From positions 434,001 to 498,000 of the forward strand of contig PAJP01000021.1 of the NCBI GenBank assembly GCA_002706095.1: a DNA stretch of 64,000 nt. The letters run 5' to 3'. This stretch comes from Methylophaga sp. GTDB taxonomy: Bacteria > Pseudomonadota > Gammaproteobacteria > Nitrosococcales > Methylophagaceae. The position numbers and the translations under genes are program-made. Shown here piece by piece: positions 1 to 9,885 of this stretch; positions within the stretch are counted from its first letter, which is position 1; each line of letters starts with the position of its first letter. A model generated the notes under the pieces. The model did no database searches and was not told the DNA's origin. It was given only the letters and a program-made list of their open reading frames with translations.

Positions 1-615
1 AATAAGATCGCCTGATGCCAACACGTCGGTGAGATTAAAGCTGCCAACCATATTGCCAATCATTAATACGCCAGCCAACATAGCTAAACCACCGGCACCA
101 GTGATGGTCAGTGCCATTCTTGCACCATCGCGGGCATCTTGGCTGTACTGCCAGTAGCTGATCAATAAAAATGACGTTAAGGATGTTAATTCCCAGAATA
201 TAACAAGCTGGATTAAATTTTCTGAAAGCACAATGCCTAACATTGAGCCCATAAACATCAATAAATACGCAAAAAAACGGCCCATTGAGTCCTGAGCCGA
301 TAAATAATAGCGTGCATACAGAATGACAAGTAGTCCAATCAGTAAGATCAGAAAACTAAAGAGTAGCGACAGGCCATCAAGTCGAAACGCGAAATCTAAA
401 CCCAGTGCAGGTAGCCATGACCAGCTCTGAACCAGTGTTTCATTATCGAAAGGAATATGAACAGCTGGCATCAAGATCAATAGTGCTAAAAGGGTGACAA
501 TGCCCGCCACCCAGGCTGAGGCAACACGATTAAATCTTGCAGCCCATGCGGCAATAGGTGCGCCCAGAAAAGGGATTAGAGCAACTAAAGGTAAGTTGAA
601 CGCCAATAAATTCAT
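1..615 (-). CDS. mrpA: Mrp-type Na+/H+ antiporter subunit A (5' part of the gene)
   Basis: This is the N-terminal 205 codons of a large polytopic membrane protein that leaves the window at base 1. The ATG at 613-615 follows an AGGAAAA ribosome site. The translation is almost entirely hydrophobic and carries the NuoL/MrpA-type segment around residues 85-135 (YARYYLSAQD, then GSMLGIVLSENLIQLVIFWE, then LTSLTSFLLISYW), which is characteristic of subunit A of multisubunit cation/proton antiporters (MrpA/MnhA/PhaA). The family exports Na+ or K+ in exchange for protons, supporting pH and salt homeostasis. The remaining mrp genes would lie at lower coordinates, outside the window. A NuoL or other complex I-like subunit is the alternative, but the N-terminus fits MrpA better. 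Confidence 0.8.
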   Translation of the reverse strand, partial: MNLLAFNLPLVALIPFLGAPIAAWAARFNRVASAWVAGIVTLLALLILMPAVHIPFDNETLVQSWSWLPALGLDFAFRLDGLSLLFSFLILLIGLLVILYARYYLSAQDSMGRFFAYLLMFMGSMLGIVLSENLIQLVIFWELTSLTSFLLISYWQYSQDARDGARMALTITGAGGLAMLAGVLMIGNMVGSFNLTDVLASGDLI

Positions 616-663
616 TGATTTTCCTGTTATCTAACGGGTGCTCATATTCTATATTTATACATG

Positions 664-700
664 AAAAAGCACTGTAGAGCAGCGCTCTACAGTGCTTTTT
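664..700. terminator. Perfect 17-bp hairpin, bidirectional rho-independent terminator
   Basis: Bases 664-680 pair perfectly with 684-700 around a 3-base loop. The stem ends in A5/T5 runs on both sides, so it can terminate on either strand. It lies between the cytochrome gene (ending at 721, minus strand) and mrpA (starting at 615, minus strand), so it most likely ends the cytochrome transcript. Confidence 0.85.
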
Positions 701-720
701 TGTTCATTTCAGACTTTACG

Positions 721-1197
721 CTATTGTGATTGAGCAACCATGTAGTCTACCGCTTCCATTATTGCTTCATCACTCAGATCAGAACGACCACCTTTAGCAG
801 GCATCATATTAAATCCTTCAATAGCATGTTTATGCAGGGTGTCGATACCTTTTTCAATACGTGGAGCCCAGTCTGCAGCATTACCAATTTTTGGTGAATT
901 CATCAGTCCAGCACCATGGCAGGCAGCACAGACTTGCGTCACGATTTGTTCACCGGCGCCACCAGTATTGGTATCTTCTTCTGCAGGTGCTGCTTGTACA
1001 GCAGGTGGCTCACCAATATTGACTTCTGCAACGGGTTTAATACGTTCAGCGACGGCTTCTTCATCCATGCTGGCCGGAGCAGTTGCATTCTTGCCTAATT
1101 CAAGTGCGTTATCCAGCACAACTAATACCAAACCGAAAAGTATTAATACGGTGACAATACTACCAATTAGAAATTGACCAGAATTATTATTATTCAC
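721..1197 (-). CDS. Membrane-anchored cytochrome c5-family protein
   Basis: A 158-residue monoheme cytochrome c. Residues 9-29 form one hydrophobic membrane anchor. An acidic, Ala/Pro-rich linker (about 38-82) leads to the heme domain with C90-A-A-C93-H94. M131 or M132 in the NMMPAKGG loop is the likely distal heme ligand, and that loop is typical of the cytochrome c5 family (CycB-like). It probably carries electrons on the periplasmic face of the inner membrane. The gene stands alone, with a strong terminator directly downstream. The partner oxidase or reductase cannot be read from the context. Confidence 0.85.
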   Translation of the reverse strand: MNNNNSGQFLIGSIVTVLILFGLVLVVLDNALELGKNATAPASMDEEAVAERIKPVAEVNIGEPPAVQAAPAEEDTNTGGAGEQIVTQVCAACHGAGLMNSPKIGNAADWAPRIEKGIDTLHKHAIEGFNMMPAKGGRSDLSDEAIMEAVDYMVAQSQ

Positions 1198-1278
1198 TGA
1201 AAACCTCTGCTTATTTTAATAATGGCGATGATTATACGGTTAACGAACTTTCTGTGCCACGAAAAGCAACAGAAAGGA

Positions 1279-2280
1279 TTAGTTCTCTATTGCTGATAAA
1301 CATATTTTCCCTATAGTACGACCGGATAGTAAACGTTGGTGGGCTTGTTCAATATTGCTGGCAGAAATCGGCCCCAATGTCTGTTTGTGAGTACATTTAA
1401 GCGTTTTAATATCCAGCATTTCTGAGATGCTATTCAGTATATGATGTTGCTCGATCATATCGGCTGTTTTGTACATAGGTCTGGCAAACATAAACTCCCA
1501 GACTATGCCTGCACTTTTATTTTTGAGCTTGTCTATATTGTGAGTTTGCTGGCTTGTGACAACAAAACAAATCATGCCTTGAGGGGCTAGCAAATCGGTG
1601 AGTTCATCGTAGTATGGGTCAGTATCTGCTAAGCATAAAATATAATCGGGAGCAGCAATATTTAATGCTGAGTAATGATCCGTTAATTGTTGATGGTTGA
1701 TGACGTGATCTGCACCCATTGCATAGCACCAATCGATAGACTCTTTACGAGATGCTGTTGCCACGACATTGAGCTTTGCAACCTGTTTAGCCAGTTGTAT
1801 AGCAATTGAGCCTACACCGCCGGCACCGCCAACAATCAGGATGGTTTTACCTTTATCCATATCGGGCTGAATGCGCATTCTTGAGAATAGGGCTTCCCAC
1901 GCAGTAATACTGGTAAGCGGCATGGCAGCAGCTTGTTCAGCAGTGAAATTTTGTGGGGCCTTGCCGACAATGCGTTCATCAACTAATTGATGTGAGGCAT
2001 AACAGCCATCACGCGTGACATCACCAGCGTAGAAAACTTTATCACCCACGTTAAATAATTCACAATCGTCACCTGTCTCGACAACAGTGCCAGAGGCATC
2101 CCAACCAATAATTTTGGCCTTGTCATTATTGTCATCCAGGCTGGCTTTAATTTTTGTATCAACAGGGTTAACAGCAATCGCTTCTATTTTGATAAGAAGA
2201 TCATGCCCTTTGGGTGAGGGTGTCTCGCGCTCAAGTTCTTGTGCTTGTCCATTGGCTTGAAAAAATCCATAGGCTTTCAT
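1279..2280 (-). CDS. Zinc-independent MDR-family NAD(P)H oxidoreductase (quinone reductase-like)
   Basis: A 333-residue medium-chain dehydrogenase/reductase. The N-terminal GroES-like domain (1-120) contains NPVDTKIK, and the Rossmann domain has GGAGGVG at 151-157 for NAD(P)H. The zinc-ligating Cys/His residues of true alcohol dehydrogenases are not evident. That places it with the zinc-binding-ADH-like/quinone oxidoreductase subfamily, which reduces quinones or activated enones. It appears to be a single gene; the ATG at 2280 is the natural start. The substrate is unknown. Confidence 0.8.
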   Translation of the reverse strand: MKAYGFFQANGQAQELERETPSPKGHDLLIKIEAIAVNPVDTKIKASLDDNNDKAKIIGWDASGTVVETGDDCELFNVGDKVFYAGDVTRDGCYASHQLVDERIVGKAPQNFTAEQAAAMPLTSITAWEALFSRMRIQPDMDKGKTILIVGGAGGVGSIAIQLAKQVAKLNVVATASRKESIDWCYAMGADHVINHQQLTDHYSALNIAAPDYILCLADTDPYYDELTDLLAPQGMICFVVTSQQTHNIDKLKNKSAGIVWEFMFARPMYKTADMIEQHHILNSISEMLDIKTLKCTHKQTLGPISASNIEQAHQRLLSGRTIGKICLSAIEN

Positions 2281-2346
2281 TCACTTTGCTCCGCTTGTGG
2301 CTATTTGATGTTAATGACCCAATAGTATGAATTAAGTTGCTGTGAT

Positions 2347-2772
2347 TTATGGCAAAAGCTGCTTCAAAGCGTTTAGGTACTCGTCTTCTGATGGTGGCAT
2401 GCCATCACGTTGCGCTTGCCATATTGATTGCGCCAGACAGTCCATCATCATGTGATCACAGTGATGTGGGTCTTGTTTGGCATGAAGTAATTGCTGGTAG
2501 ATGTCACGAATACCCTGGGGTCTGTTTGTTTGAATCTGTTCGTGCAGAGCCAGATGTAACCCCATATGTAAATAAGGGTTGGTTTCGCCAGCTTCAACGA
2601 AGTAGTCTTGATCGATTTTATCTGGTTGATTAAATAAGGCGTGATATTCGGGATGAAGCTCAATGATATGAGCGATGTGTTTTTCGAGCTCAGTGAGGGG
2701 GGCGCTAGTATGGAATTTCTTCCACACATCGAAATAGACTTGTCTGATTTCTTGTCGGTTTTGACCAAACAT
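2347..2772 (-). CDS. DUF1841 family protein
   Basis: A 141-residue soluble protein beginning MFGQNRQEIRQVYFDVWKKF, the hallmark of the DUF1841 family of beta- and gammaproteobacteria, whose function is unknown. It follows nth with a TAATG stop/start overlap at 2770-2774, so it is translationally coupled as the last gene of the rsx-nth operon. It is rich in His and Glu (for example HPEYHALF and DPHHCDHMMMD), but no catalytic motif is recognised. Confidence 0.8.
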   Translation of the reverse strand: MFGQNRQEIRQVYFDVWKKFHTSAPLTELEKHIAHIIELHPEYHALFNQPDKIDQDYFVEAGETNPYLHMGLHLALHEQIQTNRPQGIRDIYQQLLHAKQDPHHCDHMMMDCLAQSIWQAQRDGMPPSEDEYLNALKQLLP

Positions 2773-3428
2773 TATGATGCAGTTCGTGACTGACGACGTT
2801 GCTGGTCACGGTAATAGTCACAATATTGGGTGACAGAGCAGGTGTCACATTTTGGTTTACGCGCCAGACAGACATAGCGGCCATGTAATATTAGCCAGTG
2901 ATGCGCATCTAACAGATAGTCTTTCGGGACAACTTTCATAAGTTTGTCTTCGACCGCCTTAACCGTTTTTCCTTTTGCCAGCCCTGTTCTGTTAGATAAA
3001 CGAAAGATATGCGTGTCTACGGCAATGACAGGGTGTTTAAAAACGGTGTTTAAGATAACGTTAGCGGTCTTGCGACCAACACCAGGTAAGGCTTCCAGTG
3101 CTTCCCTATCTTCTGGGACCTGACTGTTATGTTGCTCAATTAAAATTCGACAGGTCTTGATGACATTTTCAGCCTTGCTGTTGAATAAACCAATCGTTTT
3201 GATGTATTGCTTTAAGCCATCCACTCCCAAGGCGAGAATTTGCTCAGGCGTATTCGCTATTGGGTAGAGTTTGTCCGTGGCTTTGTTCACCCCCACATCC
3301 GTCGCTTGAGCTGACAGAATCACAGCAATCAGTAACTCAAAAGGAGAAGAGTAATGAAGCTCCGTCGTAGGGGCCGGGTTATGTGCTTTTAAAGTAGCAA
3401 AAAAGTCACGCCGTTGAGCCTGGTTCAT
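2772..3428 (-). CDS. nth: Endonuclease III, DNA glycosylase/AP lyase
   Basis: Base-excision repair enzyme that removes oxidised pyrimidines. I chose the ATG at 3426-3428 rather than an upstream TTG at 3464. With this start the protein is 218 residues, and the key residues fall at exactly the Escherichia coli Nth positions: catalytic K120 in the helix-hairpin-helix LPGVGRKTAN, D138 in AVDTHIF, and the [4Fe-4S] ligands C187, C194, C197 and C203. The gene follows rsxE after one base, the same rsx-nth arrangement as in E. coli. Confidence 0.95.
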   Translation of the reverse strand: MNQAQRRDFFATLKAHNPAPTTELHYSSPFELLIAVILSAQATDVGVNKATDKLYPIANTPEQILALGVDGLKQYIKTIGLFNSKAENVIKTCRILIEQHNSQVPEDREALEALPGVGRKTANVILNTVFKHPVIAVDTHIFRLSNRTGLAKGKTVKAVEDKLMKVVPKDYLLDAHHWLILHGRYVCLARKPKCDTCSVTQYCDYYRDQQRRQSRTAS

Positions 3429-3429
3429 C

Positions 3430-4116
3430 TTAGCTGCTCGTAGCGACTTCGGCTGTGGTTTCAACTTTTACTGTTTGTTGCTTACTCAGTCTGGCATCAA
3501 TCACATTTTTTAAGGCAACAATTAATCCCAAGCCGATAAAAGCCCCCGGTGGTAACAATGCCAACAAAAAGCCACGGTAATCATCAATAACAGTAATAGT
3601 GAAGTTTTTTGCGATATCACCAAACATCAACTCTGCCTGACTGAATAAGGTGCCTTGACCAATCAGTTCACGCATGCCGCCAAGCACAACCAGGACAGCA
3701 GTAAAGCCAATACCCATCATTAGCCCATCCAGCAACGCTGGTCCAACTGAATTTCTAGCGGCGAAAGCCTCGGCACGGCCAATGATGGAGCAGTTGGTGA
3801 CAATCAGCGGGATAAAAATACCCAAAATAATGTAGAGTTCATGGAACCAGGCATTCATCGATAATTCAATAATGGTCACAATTGAGGCAATGATCATGAC
3901 AAAAACGGGTAATCTTGCTTCATCAGGAATCTGGTTTCTGAGTAGCGAAATCAAACCATTTGATGCCACTAAGGTCAGGATGGTTGCTAATCCCAGTCCC
4001 AGTCCATTAATGACGGTGTTCGTTACGGCGAGGAGGGGGCATAAACCCAGCAGTTGAACAAGGGCGGGGTTATTCTTCCACAGACCTTCTTTTACAATCT
4101 GATAATAAGCATTCAT
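3430..4116 (-). CDS. rsxE: Rnf/Rsx electron transport complex subunit E
   Basis: A 228-residue polytopic inner-membrane subunit of the Rnf/Rsx complex, which couples electron flow between NADH and ferredoxin to ion transport and, in E. coli, resets SoxR. The N-terminal [20 protein letters not shown] segment is diagnostic and is paralogous to RsxA. Its start overlaps the rsxG stop by four bases (ATGA at 4113-4116), and nth follows directly. Confidence 0.93.
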   Translation of the reverse strand: MNAYYQIVKEGLWKNNPALVQLLGLCPLLAVTNTVINGLGLGLATILTLVASNGLISLLRNQIPDEARLPVFVMIIASIVTIIELSMNAWFHELYIILGIFIPLIVTNCSIIGRAEAFAARNSVGPALLDGLMMGIGFTAVLVVLGGMRELIGQGTLFSQAELMFGDIAKNFTITVIDDYRGFLLALLPPGAFIGLGLIVALKNVIDARLSKQQTVKVETTAEVATSS

Positions 4117-4748
4117 GATTTTTCCTCATTGATAGCAAATAATGCTTCACGATGATTTTTGAAATACTCAAGCGAGCCTTTTACCGCTCTCACCACAGCT
4201 CTTGGTGTAATGGTTGCCCCAGTAAACTGGTCAAAAGCACCACCATCTTTTTTGACCTTCCATTTGGCTGATGATGGATTTTCTAATGATAAACCTTCGA
4301 ATTGTTTAATCCAGTCAGAGCGGCTGGCATCAATTTTATCACCCAGTCCAGGGGTCTCTTTGTGATTGATAACACGAACGCCTGCCAGCGTACCATCGTT
4401 ATAAATCCCAACCAGCATTTTAATCCGTCCCGAGTAACCGTTGGGCGCGACAACGGTCAGGATGACAGCGACTGGTTGGTCCTGTTTGCGAGCACGGAAA
4501 ACTTGAGTGGGTTCTTCAGTACCTAAGCTTTCAGTGGCTGGCAGTAAGATGGTGTCTTGTAAAATCGCATTATCGTATTGTTCATGCGGTATCAGAATAT
4601 TGATGGCATCCAATAATGCTTGACGTTCGTTTTCTTTAATTTGTTGACGTGTATTTTGTTCTGTGTACGCCACCATGGTGGTAGCGACGATAGCAAAAAT
4701 GCCCAAAACCACGCCTACGCGTAAGATGTGCTTTTTTAGGTCTGCCAT
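4113..4748 (-). CDS. rsxG: Rnf/Rsx complex subunit G, covalent FMN carrier
   Basis: A 211-residue protein with one N-terminal membrane helix (about 9-28) and a periplasmic FMN-binding domain. The flavinylation motif TGATIT lies at 176-181, and T179 is the expected threonine esterified to FMN phosphate. An ApbE flavin transferase would be needed, but none lies in this window. The gene sits between rsxD (abutting at 4748) and rsxE (overlapping). Confidence 0.93.
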   Translation of the reverse strand: MADLKKHILRVGVVLGIFAIVATTMVAYTEQNTRQQIKENERQALLDAINILIPHEQYDNAILQDTILLPATESLGTEEPTQVFRARKQDQPVAVILTVVAPNGYSGRIKMLVGIYNDGTLAGVRVINHKETPGLGDKIDASRSDWIKQFEGLSLENPSSAKWKVKKDGGAFDQFTGATITPRAVVRAVKGSLEYFKNHREALFAINEEKS

Positions 4749-5779
4749 TATTTCGTGGCCCCGTAGACTTTAGGTTGCGTGTAATAATCGATTAGCGGTG
4801 CCAGCATATTCATTAACAGCACAGCGAAGGCGACACCATCAGGATAGCCTCCCCATACTCGAATGATGTAGGTTAAAGCGCCTACTCCAGCACCAAATAC
4901 CAGACGACCTTTCACCGTTGTCGAACCTGAAACCGGATCAGTGGCAATAAAAAACGCACCTATCATCGTGCCGCCACTTGTCAGGTGGAATAGAGGTGAG
5001 CCCGTGACTTCAGGGGCAAACAAATAAGTGACACCACTCATCACAAACAATGTGCCGATCATGGCAACTGGAACATGCCAGCTAATGACGCGACGATAAA
5101 GTAAATAAAGACCACCAATGGCAAACCAGATGTTAATCCATTCCCAACCTAAACCACCTAAACTGCCAAATAGGTTTTGATTAACGATATAGACAGGCGC
5201 AATCGATTGTCCTATCTGAGTTTTCATTGTATCGAGTGGCGTTGCCCCAGAAACAGTATCTGCAGTCCAACCAGCGCTGGTTTCACCGTAAAAAATTAAT
5301 TGAAAAGCCGAATGTAAATCGAGAGATTTGTCTGTAAGCGAGTCAACAGGTAACCAGGTTGTCATTTCAAGCGGGAAGGACACTAATAACAATACATACC
5401 CAACCATGGCAGGATTAAATGGGTTGTAGCCCAGACCTCCGTACAAATGCTTGGCAAAAATGATGGCAAATAAAATCCCGGTGACCGTTAACCACCAAGG
5501 CGCGAGCGGCGGTATGGCGACAGCCAACAATACGGCTGTTACTGCCGCACTGCCATCGGTGATGAAAGGTTTAATCGGTCTTTTACGCAGTGTCAGCATG
5601 ACTGCTTCTGCGAGCAGGGCGACGATTAATGCCAGTGTAATATTGATTAAGACCGCAGGGCCAAAGAAATAAACCATCGCGGCTACTGCAGGAATCATCG
5701 CTAAAATGACTTGCAGCATTTGCAGCGTCACGCGGTTGGTACCTGCCAGAAATGGCGGGCTCATTCGAAATATCGCCAT
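4748..5779 (-). CDS. rsxD: Rnf/Rsx complex subunit D, flavinylated membrane subunit
   Basis: A 343-residue polytopic protein homologous to NqrB/RnfD. The covalent FMN motif SGAT is at 177-180, with T180 the expected attachment site on a periplasmic loop. GYNPFNPAMVGY (about 117-128) is typical of the family. One base is shared with rsxG, and the gap to rsxC is three bases, indicating one transcript. Confidence 0.93.
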   Translation of the reverse strand: MAIFRMSPPFLAGTNRVTLQMLQVILAMIPAVAAMVYFFGPAVLINITLALIVALLAEAVMLTLRKRPIKPFITDGSAAVTAVLLAVAIPPLAPWWLTVTGILFAIIFAKHLYGGLGYNPFNPAMVGYVLLLVSFPLEMTTWLPVDSLTDKSLDLHSAFQLIFYGETSAGWTADTVSGATPLDTMKTQIGQSIAPVYIVNQNLFGSLGGLGWEWINIWFAIGGLYLLYRRVISWHVPVAMIGTLFVMSGVTYLFAPEVTGSPLFHLTSGGTMIGAFFIATDPVSGSTTVKGRLVFGAGVGALTYIIRVWGGYPDGVAFAVLLMNMLAPLIDYYTQPKVYGATK

Positions 5780-5782
5780 TAT

Positions 5783-7303
5783 TTACTCCGTTTCCTTACT
5801 ATCCGCTTCGGCTGTCACGGCAGCTTTTTCTTGTTGTTCTTTTTTGGCTTTAGAGGCTGCTAAGGCTGCTTTACGCTGACGCTGACGCTCTTCTTTTTCA
5901 CGCTGTTCCCGTTCTAAACGTGCCTGACGTGTTTCGAAACGGTCGCGAGCGAGATCTGATTTCTTACGTTCACGTTCTTGGTTCATAATTTCCGTTTTAG
6001 CAAAGCGGAAATAGGAAACTAACGGAATTTTGCTTGGGCAGACATAATCACAACAACCACATTCAATACAATCGAATAAGTTGTAATCTCGAGTTTGATC
6101 AAAATCTTTAGCTCGTGAATGCCAGTAAAGTTGTTGCGGTAATAAACTGGCAGGGCAGGCACTTGCACAGTCGCCACAACGGATGCATGGCAAAGGTTCC
6201 TGTGCTGGCGCAGCATCCTCCACACCGGCGAGAATACAGTTTGCTGTTTTTGTCACAGGTAAGTTATCGCCAGACAGGTTAAAGCCCATCATGGGACCAC
6301 CAAGAATGAAGGCTTCATCAGGTTCGCGCTGTGTTTCTGCGTACGCTAATAATTCAGAGATGGGAGTGCCAAAAAGGGTTTCAAAGTTGCCTGCATGTGT
6401 CACGTCTTTTCCGGTCACCGTAACGATTCTGGAGATTAACGGTTCTCCATGAAAAATAGCACGGCCCACTGCATAGGCTGTGCCCATATTGTGACTCACA
6501 ATACCCAAATCAATCGGCAAACCATCGCTTGGCACTTCTTTACCCGTCACAACTTGAATAAGTTGTTTTTCACCACCCGTTGGGTAACGAGTGGGTACAA
6601 CAACCAAGCGTGTATTATGCATATCAGGACGAGAAGCCAGAGCCAACTCCATAGCTGAAATGGCTTGCGGTTTGTTATCTTCAATCGCCACAATGACTTC
6701 ACGAGCCCGAAGTGCGTATTGCATGATTTCAATACCATCCAATATGCCGTCAGCACGTTCACGCATCAGCATGTCATCACAGCTGATGTAAGGTTCGCAC
6801 TCAGCACCATTTAGCAAAAGTGTTTCAACAGTGTGATGAACGCCGGGGTTCAATTTGATGAAGCTTGGGAAACCCGCGCCTCCGAGGCCAACGATACCTG
6901 CATCGCGTACGATTTGACGAATTTCATGAGTCGAAAGTGAACGGTAGTCATTTACGGGTTCACGCTCAATCCAGCGATCTTCACCATCGGTTTCGATAGT
7001 GATGCACGGTGCTGTCAGACCAGATGGATGAGGAATAGGCTGCTCATTAATGGCGGCAATGGTACCTGAACTGGGGGCATGCAGGCAGACTGAAACATGG
7101 CCATCCGCACGAGCAATTCGTTGCCCCTTAAGTACCTTATCACCTACTTCAACAATAGGAATAGCTGCGCTACCAATATGTTGTTGCAGCGGTAGAATCA
7201 GCCGTTTTGCGAGTGGTGTTTTCCGAATGGGGGTTTGAGTTGACCGCTTCTTATGACCGGGCAACTTGAGTCCACCTGGAAATGAGCCTAATGTTTTTGT
7301 CAT
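5783..7303 (-). CDS. rsxC: Rnf/Rsx complex subunit C, NADH-binding iron-sulfur subunit
   Basis: A 506-residue peripheral subunit. The N-terminal half carries the flavin/NADH-binding fold, including [13 protein letters not shown] and the [13 protein letters not shown] stretch. Two ferredoxin-type cysteine sets follow, in [12 protein letters not shown] and [12 protein letters not shown], for two [4Fe-4S] clusters. The last ~75 residues are a charged Arg/Glu/Lys-rich coiled tail, much shorter than the long Ala-rich tail of E. coli RsxC. The start overlaps the rsxB stop by four bases. Confidence 0.94.
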   Translation of the reverse strand: MTKTLGSFPGGLKLPGHKKRSTQTPIRKTPLAKRLILPLQQHIGSAAIPIVEVGDKVLKGQRIARADGHVSVCLHAPSSGTIAAINEQPIPHPSGLTAPCITIETDGEDRWIEREPVNDYRSLSTHEIRQIVRDAGIVGLGGAGFPSFIKLNPGVHHTVETLLLNGAECEPYISCDDMLMRERADGILDGIEIMQYALRAREVIVAIEDNKPQAISAMELALASRPDMHNTRLVVVPTRYPTGGEKQLIQVVTGKEVPSDGLPIDLGIVSHNMGTAYAVGRAIFHGEPLISRIVTVTGKDVTHAGNFETLFGTPISELLAYAETQREPDEAFILGGPMMGFNLSGDNLPVTKTANCILAGVEDAAPAQEPLPCIRCGDCASACPASLLPQQLYWHSRAKDFDQTRDYNLFDCIECGCCDYVCPSKIPLVSYFRFAKTEIMNQERERKKSDLARDRFETRQARLEREQREKEERQRQRKAALAASKAKKEQQEKAAVTAEADSKETE

Positions 7304-7860
7304 GTTCTTTCTCCACGTTCTAGCTGGACGTGAGAAGGATCTGGCCAGCGCCAGGTGTTGGGATTAGGTGCCATTTCAACCATATCAATACAATCTACCG
7401 GACAAGGTTCTAAGCAGAGTTCACAGCCTGTGCATTCATCAGCAATAACTGTGTGCATATGTTTTGCCGCACCCAGAATTGCGTCGACAGGGCAAGCCTG
7501 AATACACAAAGTGCAGCCGATACAACGTTGTTCATCAATGACCGCAAGCATTTTGGGTTTTTCAACACCGCACTCTTCATCGAGTGGTTTAGGTTCAACA
7601 TCGAGCAAGTCCGCCAGTGCTTGAATGGTTGATTCGCCGCCGGGAGGGCAACGGTTTATATCAACTTCACCTGCTGCAATAGCTTCAGCATAAGGACGGC
7701 AACCTGCAAAACTACATTGACCGCATTGTGTTTGAGGAAGAATTTTATCGATCTGATCGACGATAGGATCGCCTTCAACTTTGAACTTGACGGAAGCAAA
7801 GCCTAATAGCAAACCGAGAATTAACGCCAGAAGCGTTAAAGCAATAACCGCTGTCAACAT
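7300..7860 (-). CDS. rsxB: Rnf/Rsx complex subunit B, multi-cluster ferredoxin
   Basis: A 186-residue protein with one N-terminal membrane anchor (about 3-25). A four-cysteine cluster domain (CGQCSFAGC, with a later Cys in NRCPPGG) and two ferredoxin motifs, [12 protein letters not shown] and [12 protein letters not shown], follow. It is the electron entry/exit ferredoxin of the complex. It lies four bases after rsxA in the canonical rsxAB order. Confidence 0.94.
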   Translation of the reverse strand: MLTAVIALTLLALILGLLLGFASVKFKVEGDPIVDQIDKILPQTQCGQCSFAGCRPYAEAIAAGEVDINRCPPGGESTIQALADLLDVEPKPLDEECGVEKPKMLAVIDEQRCIGCTLCIQACPVDAILGAAKHMHTVIADECTGCELCLEPCPVDCIDMVEMAPNPNTWRWPDPSHVQLERGERT

Positions 7861-7864
7861 GGGC

Positions 7865-8446
7865 TTATCCTTTCACTAGTCCAGTAAAGCCCATAAAGGC
7901 CATTGACATCAGGCCGGCAGTAATCAGGCCGATTGCAGCACCTTGAAATGGAACAGGTACATCGGCTGCGGCAAGACGTTCGCGCATGCCAGCGAAAATA
8001 ATCAATACCATTGAAAAACCCAGAGCAGCACCAAAGCCATACAGTGCTGACTCAATAAAACCATGTTTTTCTTGTACATTTAGCAGAGCAACACCTAGTA
8101 CCGCACAGTTTGTTGTAATGAGGGGTAAGAAAATACCTAATACCTGATAGAGCAGTGGACTGGTTTTGTGAACGACCATTTCTGTGAATTGCACAACTAC
8201 AGCAATAACAAAGATGAAACTGATAGTGCGAAGAAACTCAATACCAAAAGGGGCCAGCAAATATTCATTGATCAAATAACTACTGATAGAAGACAGCGTT
8301 AAGACAAAGGTGGTAGCCAGAGCCATCCCCATGGCTGTTTCCAATTTACGAGACACACCCATAAAAGGGCACAGCCCCAGGAATTTGACCAAGACAATGT
8401 TATTGACCAGTATCGTACTTATAAGTATGAGGGCATAATCTGCCAT
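7865..8446 (-). CDS. rsxA: Rnf/Rsx complex subunit A
   Basis: A 193-residue polytopic membrane subunit with the family signature [18 protein letters not shown] near the N-terminus and [13 protein letters not shown] mid-protein. These contain the conserved cysteines that hold the intramembrane iron-sulfur cluster in Rnf/Nqr complexes. It is the first gene of the operon rsxABCDGE-nth-DUF1841, all on the minus strand with gaps of at most a few bases. Confidence 0.94.
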   Translation of the reverse strand: MADYALILISTILVNNIVLVKFLGLCPFMGVSRKLETAMGMALATTFVLTLSSISSYLINEYLLAPFGIEFLRTISFIFVIAVVVQFTEMVVHKTSPLLYQVLGIFLPLITTNCAVLGVALLNVQEKHGFIESALYGFGAALGFSMVLIIFAGMRERLAAADVPVPFQGAAIGLITAGLMSMAFMGFTGLVKG

Positions 8447-8524
8447 TTAATAACCTACTGATTTTCTCAGGAATTAGTTGTCATTTCAGCACGGAATCAA
8501 TTCTGCTGTAAACGGTAATCAGTA

Positions 8525-8553
8525 ATTATAGCTTAAAAAGCATTAATATCGAA
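8525..8553 (-). promoter_or_regulatory. Possible rsx operon promoter (-10 TATAAT)
   Basis: On the minus strand a perfect -10 hexamer TATAAT sits at 8530-8525, about 80 bases before rsxA. The -35 region 17 bases upstream (8553-8548, TTCGAT) is poor. The element overlaps the hairpin at 8537-8578, so read-through and initiation would share sequence. This is a candidate only. Confidence 0.35.
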
Positions 8554-8578
8554 GCTGTTAGAGTGATATTAATGCTTT
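8537..8578 (-). terminator. 14-bp AT-rich hairpin downstream of DAHP synthase
   Basis: Bases 8537-8550 are perfectly complementary to 8565-8578 with a 14-base loop. Read on the minus strand the stem ends in TTT, followed by TTAAGC. It probably terminates the DAHP synthase transcript before the rsx operon, although the U-tract is short. Confidence 0.5.
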
Positions 8579-8633
8579 ATTTGTGAGCTACTTATCCGTT
8601 ATCTGGACACGGAGGATTTGACGTCAGTGATGT

Positions 8634-9689
8634 TTATTTTTGTCGGCGTTGCTGTACAGCTTCAGCCAGTTCTCTTAATAAATCTTCAGTATTGTCCCAA
8701 GCCATACAAGCATCGGTAATACTTTGACCATAAACTAACTCTTTTCCAGACTCTGCATTCTGGCGACCAGCAATTAGGTTACTTTCCAACATGAGGCCGA
8801 TAATACGATTTTCACCTGTCGCAATCTGGGCTGCGACTTCGCGACAAACGGTTTCTTGCTGGATGTGGTTTTTTCCACTATTGGCGTGGCTGCAATCAAT
8901 CATGATTCTGACATCTTGACCGGAACGGGTTATAACGTCTGCCGCAGCATTGATGCTGTCACTATCAAAGTTGGGCTCACGTCCACCACGTAAGATGATG
9001 TGACAATCAGGGTTGCCCGTGGTGGAGAAAATAGCCGAGCGTCCTGCTTTAGTCAACGACATAAAATGATGAGGTTTTGAGGCTGAAAGACACGCATCGA
9101 CAGCGATCTGAACACCTCCATCTGTTGCGTTTTTGAAGCCAACAGGACAGGATAAACCTGAAGCCAGTTCACGGTGCGCTTGACTCTCCGTTGTTCTGGC
9201 GCCAATTGCTCCCCAAGACACCAGATCTGCAATATATTGTGGACTGATTAAGTCCAGGTATTCAGTAGCAGAAGGCACACCCATTTCAGCCAGATCAAGC
9301 AATAGTTTACGTGCAATGTGCAGTCCATCATTGATTTTAAAGCTGCCGTCCAGATAGGGATCGTTGATTAATCCTTTCCAGCCAACCACAGACCGTGGTT
9401 TTTCAAAGTACACCCGCATAATAATTTGCAAGTCATCTTGAAGTTCTTCAATTAATGGTTGCAGTCTTGTGGCATACTCTCGAGCAGCAAGAGGATCATG
9501 AATAGAGCACGGACCTACAATAACTGTTAAGCGATCATCGCGTTTATGCAGAATATCCTGCGTCGCTTTACGCGCATTAAAAACCGTTTCAGATGCTTGA
9601 TCAGTAATCGGCAATTCTTCATGAAGTTGCGCCGGGGGGATGACTTCTTGAATCCCCGTGATTCGTAGGTCGTCTGTGCTATAGAGCAT
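8634..9689 (-). CDS. 3-deoxy-7-phosphoheptulonate (DAHP) synthase, class I
   Basis: A 351-residue first enzyme of the shikimate pathway, joining phosphoenolpyruvate and erythrose 4-phosphate. Class I (AroFGH) motifs are clear: GPCSIHD near residue 60, YFEKPRSVVGWKGLINDP around 95-112, GARTTESQAHRE and the metal-site DCSHANSGKNH. The length matches E. coli AroG. The feedback-inhibition type (Phe, Tyr or Trp) cannot be assigned from sequence alone, so no symbol is given. It is monocistronic, divergent from the MaoC gene at 9886. Confidence 0.93.
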   Translation of the reverse strand: MLYSTDDLRITGIQEVIPPAQLHEELPITDQASETVFNARKATQDILHKRDDRLTVIVGPCSIHDPLAAREYATRLQPLIEELQDDLQIIMRVYFEKPRSVVGWKGLINDPYLDGSFKINDGLHIARKLLLDLAEMGVPSATEYLDLISPQYIADLVSWGAIGARTTESQAHRELASGLSCPVGFKNATDGGVQIAVDACLSASKPHHFMSLTKAGRSAIFSTTGNPDCHIILRGGREPNFDSDSINAAADVITRSGQDVRIMIDCSHANSGKNHIQQETVCREVAAQIATGENRIIGLMLESNLIAGRQNAESGKELVYGQSITDACMAWDNTEDLLRELAEAVQQRRQK

Positions 9690-9885
9690 GGTGTGTCTGT
9701 TATCGATATGGAAACAGAAGATTGTAACCGCTGAGGGCTTTTTGTGCTATCTCAAGCGTGTAACAAATCAGAATGTGATCTGCCCAACGACAAGTCACAT
9801 CCTATGGCACACTATATGCACAAAAACTAATGACTAGGGAATAAGTCAAAAATTCGGCGTTCAAGTTTGAAAAAAAGGATCAACT

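Noticed and set aside
839..1177. Plus-strand open frame over the cytochrome c5 gene
   Set aside because: It is antisense to a gene with a clear heme motif and has no ribosome site or recognisable domain.
3429..3464. Longer nth reading frame from a TTG at 3464
   Set aside because: It would overlap rsxE by 35 bases. The ATG at 3428 puts K120, D138 and the four cluster cysteines at the exact E. coli positions.
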